A stretch of DNA of 10,672 bases from Dehalococcoidia bacterium (GTDB lineage: Bacteria; Chloroflexota; Dehalococcoidia; Dehalococcoidales; UBA1222), in NCBI GenBank assembly GCA_009784845.1, contig WQXK01000027.1, forward strand, positions 1 to 10,672, in the 5' to 3' direction. Positions 5,126-10,672 of this stretch are shown here, one piece after another. A program made the position numbers and the translations under genes. The stretch's first letter is position 1. Every line of letters starts with the position of its first letter. The notes below the pieces were generated by a model. That model made no database searches, had not been told where the DNA came from, and saw only the letters and a program-made list of their open reading frames with translations.

Positions 5126-5629
5126 TTATTCAACCTTATCAATGCGGTACTGCACTTTTCCGGCAGGCACAATCACCTCCACTGTTTCGCCCTGATTACG
5201 ACCGATAAGCGCTTTTCCGATAGGGGAAATATGCGAAATTTTACCATCAACCGGGTTGGCCTCTTTAGGTCCAACGATGGTATAGCACTGCTTTTTACCC
5301 GAAGATAACGTCTCAAGCGTCACTGTTTTACCCACACAAACTCGTGAGCCGGCATGCTCATTCTGTGCAATAATAGTCGCGTTCTTGAGAGTGCTCTCAA
5401 GTTCTTGTATGCGACCATCAATATAGCCCAACTGCTCACGCGCCGCATGCAGTGGTGCATTTTCACGGAAATCTTTATCGGCTGCGGCGCGGCGGATTTC
5501 CTCTAGCACAGCCGGGCGCCGGCTTTTCAAATCATTGAGTTCTATTACAATATCGTCATAGCCTTTTTGTGTCAGAACACACATCTCCGACTGGGATTGC
5601 TCACGCGCAGTTTTGGAAACACCAGACAT
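5126..5629 (-). CDS. greA: Transcription elongation factor GreA
   Basis: GreA enters the secondary channel of RNA polymerase and stimulates cleavage of backtracked RNA. The protein has 167 residues, a few more than the usual ~158. An N-terminal coiled coil runs from about 20 to 88, with the acidic tip D-F-R-E-N (Asp53, Glu56) that coordinates the catalytic metal, followed by the family-typical H-A-A-R-E-Q-x-G. A FKBP-like C-terminal domain follows, ending around P-I-G-K-A-L-I-G-R-N-Q-G and V-P-A-G. About 15 residues precede the usual family start near L-T-Q-K-G-Y. The ATG has AAAGG about 8 nt upstream, so the extension is probably real. It lies 32 nt downstream of the flavoprotein gene on the same strand and probably shares its transcript. 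Confidence 0.95.
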   Translation of the reverse strand: MSGVSKTAREQSQSEMCVLTQKGYDDIVIELNDLKSRRPAVLEEIRRAAADKDFRENAPLHAAREQLGYIDGRIQELESTLKNATIIAQNEHAGSRVCVGKTVTLETLSSGKKQCYTIVGPKEANPVDGKISHISPIGKALIGRNQGETVEVIVPAGKVQYRIDKVE

Positions 5630-5661
5630 CTATTTACCTTTCAAACAGAATATTTTGATTA

Positions 5662-6825
5662 TCACAGCGTACTTTTCTTCTTAAATGGCCACGCAATATC
5701 CTTCAGCAAATGCAGCATAGCACGTCCGTGCCAGTCAAATCCAACATGTGAAGAAGCCGAGAGTTTTTGCATCACATTGTTACGCTGCGCCCAACGGGCA
5801 AGCTTTTCAATACGCACGGCACTTAGCCTGCCGAATAGGCGATGCCCCTGCCATCCAAGGCGCAACTCACGCCCCAGTAATTCACGGCACTTTTTATCAT
5901 ATGCACTCATGCTGCGGGCGGAAAAATCGCCCTTTTCAACGGCTCCGTACAACACTGATGCAGCAATATCGGCACAAAGCATTCCAAAATACAGTCCGCC
6001 GCCTGTAAGCGGTTTAACCTGCCCTGCCGCATCACCTGCCAAAAGCACCCTTGCCGCACTGATGCGCTTTGGGGCGCGCAGGGTTATTCCCCGATATGAC
6101 GGACGTCCCATCAGCGCCGCCACACGCCCACGCCTCTGCAACTCTGAGATAAAAAAAAACAGGTGCTCCGATGTTTGCTTATCAGACATCAAACCAGCCA
6201 GTGCGCGGTTTGCATCCAGCGGCACAAGCCATGCAAAATATCCCGGAGCCAGCGTTCGTCCCAAAAACACCTCCACCTCATGTAAATCACAGGATTCCAC
6301 CTCCACCTGAGCCCCAACTGTCCAAGCACGAGCTTTTCCCAACCCCAGCGCATGTGGCAGGCGTGAGGCAAAACCGCAGGTCAGCACCACGGCGCGGGCG
6401 CCAAAATACGACACCTCTCCATTATACGCAGAGCGAACAATGACACCGTCTGGGTTAATTTGTATCTCGCTGACGTGCTGCCCCAATAAATAGTCTGCGC
6501 CGCTGTCTTGCGTCAGGCGCGCCATATAGGCATTAAATGTACCCCTGTCGATGGCAACCGCCTGCACCTCTTCGCGCTCCATACGCAAAACAGTACCCGC
6601 CGGTGTATACACAGAGGCACTGTTAAACCGGTGCAAAGAAAGCTCAGGTGGAATCGAGAAATGCCGCATGCACTCGCAACTGACAATACCCGTGCAGCAC
6701 ACAGACTGCCCCACAGCGGTATTTTTCTCCAGCACGGCCACCTGGTGCCCTGCTTTTGCCAGTTCCGTCGCCACACGGCAGCCTACCGGTCCGCCGCCCA
6801 CAATTACAAAATCATAACGATTCAA
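5662..6825 (-). CDS. Geranylgeranyl-reductase-family FAD-dependent oxidoreductase
   Basis: This 387-residue flavoprotein resembles geranylgeranyl reductases and digeranylgeranylglycerophospholipid reductases, which hydrogenate isoprenoid double bonds. The FAD-binding Rossmann motif G-G-G-P-V-G is at 10-15 with an acidic residue (Glu33) at the end of the second strand. C-C-T-G (43-46) matches a cysteine motif of the family. P-G-Y-F-A-W-L-V-P (194-202) is typical of its sheet region. G-D-A-A-G (264-268) followed by K-P-L-T-G-G-G (271-277) is the second FAD motif. The C-terminus is basic (P-F-K-K-K) and may sit at the membrane. The only start that keeps the Rossmann strand is TTG at 6825, with a poor Shine-Dalgarno site. 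It is upstream of greA in a likely two-gene transcript, with no isoprenoid genes in view. The substrate (quinone side chain, lipid or pigment) is unknown. A nine-base T run encodes F223-F225. Confidence 0.88.
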   Translation of the reverse strand: MNRYDFVIVGGGPVGCRVATELAKAGHQVAVLEKNTAVGQSVCCTGIVSCECMRHFSIPPELSLHRFNSASVYTPAGTVLRMEREEVQAVAIDRGTFNAYMARLTQDSGADYLLGQHVSEIQINPDGVIVRSAYNGEVSYFGARAVVLTCGFASRLPHALGLGKARAWTVGAQVEVESCDLHEVEVFLGRTLAPGYFAWLVPLDANRALAGLMSDKQTSEHLFFFISELQRRGRVAALMGRPSYRGITLRAPKRISAARVLLAGDAAGQVKPLTGGGLYFGMLCADIAASVLYGAVEKGDFSARSMSAYDKKCRELLGRELRLGWQGHRLFGRLSAVRIEKLARWAQRNNVMQKLSASSHVGFDWHGRAMLHLLKDIAWPFKKKSTL

Positions 6826-6856
6826 AACATCAAACCCAAAGAGGTATCTAAAGCAG

Positions 6857-6865
6857 ATTATAACA
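6857..6865 (-). promoter_or_regulatory. Extended -10 promoter of the flavoprotein-greA unit
   Basis: On the minus strand TGTTATAAT forms an extended -10 (TG-N-TATAAT). There is no recognisable -35 at 16-18 bp. The predicted start near 6850 gives a leader of about 25 nt before the TTG at 6825. Confidence 0.6.
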
Positions 6866-6904
6866 CAGCATACTCCCTAAAAATTTGCGCCTTGCCACGC
6901 TAAA

Positions 6905-6933
6905 TTGCCAGCTTGCGCACCTCATGTTAGAAT
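6905..6933 (+). promoter_or_regulatory. Promoter of the topA-xer-peptidase operon
   Basis: TTGCCA (6905-6910) and TAGAAT (6928-6933) each match the sigma-70 consensus at five of six positions, with 17 bp between them. The predicted start near 6940 gives a leader of about 90 nt before topA. Confidence 0.65.
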
Positions 6934-7028
6934 AATCACCCGATGGAAATGTGCAAATTAACGATGGAATTGATTTTAGGATGGAGATAGAGTTCATCCA
7001 ATCTTGAGTAGTTAGGAAATATCGCGCA

Positions 7029-9140
7029 ATGGCAAAACACAATCTTGTAATCGTTGAATCCCCGGCCAAGGCTAAAACGCTGGCACGCATGCTGGGTAAA
7101 AATTATGTCATCAAAGCATCTCTCGGACATATCCGTGACCTGCCCAAGAGCCGCATCGGTGTGGATATTGAAAATGATTTCGCCCCGAAATATGTAGTAT
7201 CACGCGACAAGAGTAAGACGGCCAAAGAACTCAAAGATGCCGTCCGGGGTGCCACCTCTGTATATCTGGCAACCGACCCCGACCGCGAGGGCGAGGCCAT
7301 CGCCTGGCATCTGTCGGAAATCACCCGCAGCGCCAACACTCAATTCCGCCGCGTAGTATTCCATGAGATCACTGACGATGCCATCGCCGAGGCATTTAAG
7401 CATCCGCGTGACGTGAACATGCATCTTGTGGATACCCAACAGGCACGACGCATCGTAGACAGACTTCTTGGATATAAGCTTTCTCCGCTTTTGTGGAGAA
7501 AAGTGCGCCGCGGTCTATCCGCCGGACGTGTTCAGTCAATTGCGGTAAAAATTGTGGTGGATCGCGAGCGTGAAATTGAGAAATTTGTGCCGGTGGAATA
7601 CTGGACTTTAGCTGCCGAATTACTAAAACAAAACACCAAAAAACCTGAGTTCCGTGCCACGCTTGTGGGGCTTGCAGATGGCAAAAAACTGCCGGTAAAC
7701 GATAAAAAAACTGCCGATGCTGTCAAGGGCGAATTGCAGAAGGCTGACTACTCAGTGCTGAAAATCGGCACGAAGCAGATAAAGCGCTCCCCAGCCCCTC
7801 CTTTCATCACCTCCACCATGCAGCAGGAAGCCTGGCGTCATTTCCGTTTTTCGGCAAAAAAAACCATGTCGCTGGCGCAGCAGCTTTACGAAGGCTTACC
7901 CATCGGGAAAGAAGGGAGTGTGGGTCTTATCACCTATATGCGTACAGACTCCACGCACGTTGCCGCGCATGCCATAACTGAGGCGCGCGAATACATCAGT
8001 GGCAAATATGGTGCAGACTATCTGCCCAAGAAAGCACGCTTTTTCACAAGCAAGGTCAAGGGGGCACAGGAAGCACACGAGGCCATACGCCCGACGCAAA
8101 TCATGAGAGAGCCGTCCTCCATCAAGGAATATCTGAGTTCCGAACAGCACAAGCTTTACCGGCTTATCTGGCAGCGCATGGTGGCATCACAGATGGCAGA
8201 GGCTCTGTTCGACAACACAACTATCGACATAGAGGCTAAGAACAAGACAGCAAAAACCAGTTACCTTCTGCGCACGCAAAACTCGGTTAACGTCTTTTCG
8301 GGTTTCATCACGCTTTATGCAGAACAAAAAGATGACGATGACGCAGACGACAAAAAGGCTTTCGCACTACCAAAGCTGGCTAAGGGCGACGTTCTGAATT
8401 TGGTGGATCTTTCCGCAGAACAAAACTTTACCAAGCCGCCTCTGCGTTTTACCGAAGCCACACTGATTAAAATGCTGGAGCAGAACGGCATCGGGCGTCC
8501 GTCCACATACGCACCCATCATGGCTACCATTCAGGACCGCGAGTACATAAACAAAACAGGTGGTGCTTTCCAGCCTACCGAACTTGGCTGTCTGGTAACG
8601 GATATGCTTTCGGAGCACTTCGGCGATATCATCAACATTGAGTATACGGCCCATATGGAAGACGAACTCGACAAGGTAGCCAATGCCGAGAACAACTGGG
8701 TATGCGTTGTACGTGATTTTTACAAGCCACTGGAGCAGGACTTATCCAAGGCCAGTGAAATAATTGAGAAAGTCAAAATTGCCGACGAGCAAACCGGTGA
8801 AAACTGCCCCGACTGTGGAAAGACACTGGTATTCAAGATGGGACGCTTCGGCAAGTTTATCGCCTGCTCAAGCTATCCGGAGTGCAAATACCACACCAAT
8901 TTCCGCATTAAAACCGGGGTTCCATGTCCTGATTGCCCCGCGGGCGGCGAGTTAATTGGGCGCTTCAGTAAGAAAGGGAAAATCTTTTATGGTTGCAGCG
9001 CATATCCCAAGCATAAGTTTGCCGTCAACAGCAAGCCGTTGCCACAACCCTGCCCTGAATGCGGCAAGTTGCTGATTGAGGCAGGAGCCAAAAGCGTACG
9101 CTGCACTGCATGCAAATACAAGGGTAAAAAGGCAGAATAG
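7029..9140 (+). CDS. topA: DNA topoisomerase I (type IA)
   Basis: This enzyme relaxes negative supercoils by single-strand passage through a 5'-phosphotyrosine intermediate. It has 703 residues. The TOPRIM domain (about 4-115) has catalytic Glu10 and the D-P-D-R-E-G-E motif with Asp83, Asp85 and Glu87. R-R-G-L-S-A-G-R-V-Q-S is at 160-170. The active-site Tyr303 lies in I-T-Y-M-R-T-D-S with Arg305 beside it. N-G-I-G-R-P-S-T-Y is at 486-494. The C-terminus carries three zinc-ribbon-like units: Cys593/596/613/619, Cys633/636/656 with His662 where a fourth cysteine is expected, and Cys675/678/692/695. The ATG fits the family start (M-A-K-x-N-L-V-I-V-E-S-P), with only a weak AGGA about 11 nt upstream. 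It heads a tight operon, 5 nt before the recombinase gene. Confidence 0.97.
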   Translation: MAKHNLVIVESPAKAKTLARMLGKNYVIKASLGHIRDLPKSRIGVDIENDFAPKYVVSRDKSKTAKELKDAVRGATSVYLATDPDREGEAIAWHLSEITRSANTQFRRVVFHEITDDAIAEAFKHPRDVNMHLVDTQQARRIVDRLLGYKLSPLLWRKVRRGLSAGRVQSIAVKIVVDREREIEKFVPVEYWTLAAELLKQNTKKPEFRATLVGLADGKKLPVNDKKTADAVKGELQKADYSVLKIGTKQIKRSPAPPFITSTMQQEAWRHFRFSAKKTMSLAQQLYEGLPIGKEGSVGLITYMRTDSTHVAAHAITEAREYISGKYGADYLPKKARFFTSKVKGAQEAHEAIRPTQIMREPSSIKEYLSSEQHKLYRLIWQRMVASQMAEALFDNTTIDIEAKNKTAKTSYLLRTQNSVNVFSGFITLYAEQKDDDDADDKKAFALPKLAKGDVLNLVDLSAEQNFTKPPLRFTEATLIKMLEQNGIGRPSTYAPIMATIQDREYINKTGGAFQPTELGCLVTDMLSEHFGDIINIEYTAHMEDELDKVANAENNWVCVVRDFYKPLEQDLSKASEIIEKVKIADEQTGENCPDCGKTLVFKMGRFGKFIACSSYPECKYHTNFRIKTGVPCPDCPAGGELIGRFSKKGKIFYGCSAYPKHKFAVNSKPLPQPCPECGKLLIEAGAKSVRCTACKYKGKKAE

Positions 9141-9145
9141 GACAC

Positions 9146-10126
9146 ATGCAAAATGCCGCCCAAGGTTATGTGGAACGCTTCGTAAATTACCTTGAGGCGG
9201 AAAAGCATGTTTCGCGCTATACCGTACGCAACTATACAAGCGACCTTATCGGCTACACACGCCACGGCACAGAAAAAGGATTCTTTCAGTTCCTTGATCA
9301 TCAAAGGATTCACTCTTTCGCAGAGGTAGATAAAACTGTTGTGCGCGCCTATCTGAGTCATCTGATAGACCAGCGCATAGCCAAGGTAAGTATTGCGCGC
9401 AAACTGTCAGCCATACGTGCTTTTTATCGCTTTCTGGTGCGCGAGCATATAATTGAGCATAACCCTGTAGAGTTAATTGTATCCCCCAAGCAGGCACACC
9501 GCTTACCTGAGTTTTTGACGCATGACGAAATAAGTGCATTGTTGGCAATGCCGGATTGCACCACACCACTGGGCCTGCGCGATAATGCCATCTTGGAACT
9601 GTTTTACGCTGCCGGTTTGCGCGTAAGCGAACTGGTCGGCTTGGATCTGCAACGATTGGACCTCTCATCGCGCGAAATCCGCGTCATGGGCAAAGGGAAT
9701 AAGGAGCGTTTGGTCATTGTCGGGGCACCAGCTGTACAGGCGCTGCAGAACTATCTAGACGTCGCACGCCCCAAACTTGAAACCGAAACTTCTACACAAG
9801 CTGTTTTTCTTAATTACAAAGGCAGGCGCCTAACCGAACGCTGGGTTCAAAGGCAAATATTGAAATACACCCGCGCTGCCGGAATATCCAAAAAAGTACA
9901 CCCTCACACCATACGCCATACCTTTGCCACGCACCTATTAGATGGAGGTGCCGACCTGCGGGTGGTACAGGACTTGCTGGGGCATGCCGACCTGTCCACC
10001 ACACAGATTTACACACATATAACACAAAATCAGGCGCGCCGGGTTTATATGGACGCACACCCAATGGCTACATTAAAGGACAAAGCAAATGAACACAGCC
10101 ATGCGGCTTCAGAAACTGCGAAATAG
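9146..10126 (+). CDS. XerC/XerD-type tyrosine recombinase
   Basis: This is a site-specific tyrosine recombinase of 326 residues, probably resolving chromosome dimers at a dif site, as housekeeping Xer proteins do. The N-terminal SAM-like DNA-binding domain spans about 5-105 (Y-T-V-R-N-Y-T-S-D-L at 25-34). The catalytic domain has the full set: Arg159 in G-L-R-V-S-E-L, Lys183 in M-G-K-G-N-K-E-R, His254 and Arg257 in H-P-H-T-I-R-H, His280 in L-L-G-H and nucleophile Tyr289 in T-Q-I-Y-T-H. It is somewhat longer than the usual ~300, with extra residues around 40-60 and a polar tail after 310. Its place directly after topA, and the lack of any integrase-like neighbours or att repeats, favour a housekeeping Xer over a phage integrase. 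Choosing xerC or xerD needs a phylogeny. Its end overlaps the next gene by 38 nt. Confidence 0.93.
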   Translation: MQNAAQGYVERFVNYLEAEKHVSRYTVRNYTSDLIGYTRHGTEKGFFQFLDHQRIHSFAEVDKTVVRAYLSHLIDQRIAKVSIARKLSAIRAFYRFLVREHIIEHNPVELIVSPKQAHRLPEFLTHDEISALLAMPDCTTPLGLRDNAILELFYAAGLRVSELVGLDLQRLDLSSREIRVMGKGNKERLVIVGAPAVQALQNYLDVARPKLETETSTQAVFLNYKGRRLTERWVQRQILKYTRAAGISKKVHPHTIRHTFATHLLDGGADLRVVQDLLGHADLSTTQIYTHITQNQARRVYMDAHPMATLKDKANEHSHAASETAK

Positions 10127-10672
10127 CCTGTCAGAAAAAAATATTACGGCACTGCTGGTAACGCAACCGGAAAACCGCCAATATCTGTCGGGGTTCTGCG
10201 GCTCGGCAGGTTACCTGCTCATTACGGCAGACAAGGCACTGCTCGCCACAGACTCCCGTTACATAGAACAAGCGGGGCACCAGGCACCAAACTATCAGTT
10301 GTTTGAAAGCAGATCTGAGCTGTACAAATGGTTGCCTGAGTTTTTATGCGGGTTGGGCTTGAATGAACTGGCTTTTGAAGCCGAAAGTTTATCGTTCTGG
10401 CATTACAGTCAAATCAAAGATATCGTCAAACCCTTTGGTATTGCACTTGTGCCGGTAAATGGATTGGTGGAAAACCTGCGCATGAGCAAAGATGAGGACG
10501 AGATCGCGCTTATCAGAAAGGCCGCATCCCTAAGTGACGCCGCCATTGAACACATGCGTAATACCATGCATATCGGCATGAGCGAATTGGAGGTGGCATG
10601 GCGGATTGAAAAACACATGCGGGAACACGGCAGTGAAACGCTCCCATTTGAGGTAATTGTAGCCGCCGGGTG
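10089..10672 (+). CDS. Xaa-Pro aminopeptidase/dipeptidase of family M24, N-terminal part (partial at right edge)
   Basis: This is a metallopeptidase of the creatinase/prolidase fold, cleaving peptides next to proline. About 194 residues are visible. The creatinase-like N-terminal domain is clear: R-L-Q-K-L-R at 6-11, then N-R-Q-Y-L-S-G-F-C-G-S-A-G and A-T-D-S-R-Y-I-E-Q-A. V-E-N-L-R-M-S-K-D-E-D-E-I and the first helices of the M24 catalytic domain follow, up to the stretch L-P-F-E-V-I-V-A-A-G. The metal ligands (Asp, Asp, His, Glu, Glu) lie beyond the window, so activity cannot be judged. The ATG at 10089 overlaps the recombinase gene by 38 nt and has AAAGGA 8 nt upstream. A second in-frame ATG at 10101 is less well supported. 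It is the third gene of the topA operon. PepP-like or PepQ-like specificity is not resolvable here. Confidence 0.92.
   Translation, partial: MNTAMRLQKLRNSLSEKNITALLVTQPENRQYLSGFCGSAGYLLITADKALLATDSRYIEQAGHQAPNYQLFESRSELYKWLPEFLCGLGLNELAFEAESLSFWHYSQIKDIVKPFGIALVPVNGLVENLRMSKDEDEIALIRKAASLSDAAIEHMRNTMHIGMSELEVAWRIEKHMREHGSETLPFEVIVAAG

Noticed and set aside
5567..6310. A 247-codon plus-strand frame across the end of the flavoprotein gene.
   Set aside because: It is Cys/Arg/Pro-rich with no recognisable domain, and is antisense to a gene with clear FAD motifs.
9146..10126. The tyrosine recombinase as a phage or island integrase marking a mobile element.
   Set aside because: It is locked in an operon with topA and an M24 peptidase, with no att-like repeats, tRNA end or phage genes; a housekeeping Xer role fits better.
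1..10672. CRISPR arrays, tRNA or rRNA genes, insertion sequences.
   Set aside because: No regularly spaced repeats, cloverleaf-like segments or transposase frames were seen anywhere in the window.

Overview
The window reads as a chromosomal segment of a bacterium, not an archaeon, phage or plasmid. TypA/BipA, GreA, ribosomal protein S21, DNA topoisomerase I and a XerC/D-type recombinase are all bacterial housekeeping proteins. GC content looks close to 50% by eye (not computed). The zinc-ribbon protein next to rpsU, a geranylgeranyl-reductase-like flavoprotein beside greA, and the general look of TopA and TypA remind me of Chloroflexota, perhaps Dehalococcoidia. This is a recollection-based guess, and another anaerobic Gram-positive-like lineage is possible.

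Layout: positions 1-982 hold the N-terminal part of typA (minus strand, cut by the left edge). A mostly empty stretch of about 400 bases follows. Positions 1389-2773 hold a two-gene plus-strand cassette: a 93-residue protein with a lipoprotein-like signal, and a radical SAM/SPASM enzyme. A strong promoter precedes the cassette. Positions 2831-4042 (minus) encode an MFS transporter. Positions 4203-5629 carry, on the minus strand, a strong terminator, rpsU, a nine-cysteine double zinc-ribbon protein and greA. A geranylgeranyl-reductase-family flavoprotein (5662-6825, minus) lies directly upstream of greA. The divergent promoter region 6826-7028 separates it from a tight plus-strand operon: topA (7029-9140), a XerC/D-like recombinase (9146-10126) and the start of an M24 aminopeptidase (10089 to the right edge).

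Most of the window is ordinary information-processing machinery. The best candidate for an undescribed system is the radical SAM cassette. It is the only plus-strand unit inside an otherwise minus-strand block (typA to the flavoprotein). Its small partner looks both like a RiPP precursor (size, position, acidic/Pro-rich tail) and like a lipoprotein (lipobox L-G-G-C). Because no cysteine follows the lipobox, ordinary sactipeptide chemistry on a cysteine-rich core is unlikely.

The second cluster of interest is regulatory. The zinc-ribbon gene has a good promoter, a 10-codon leader ORF, and a 9-bp stem that takes in part of its Shine-Dalgarno sequence; the leader stop codon lies inside that stem. 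rpsU has a dyad centred on an extended -10 element. All promoter, operator and hairpin calls were made by eye from the sequence.
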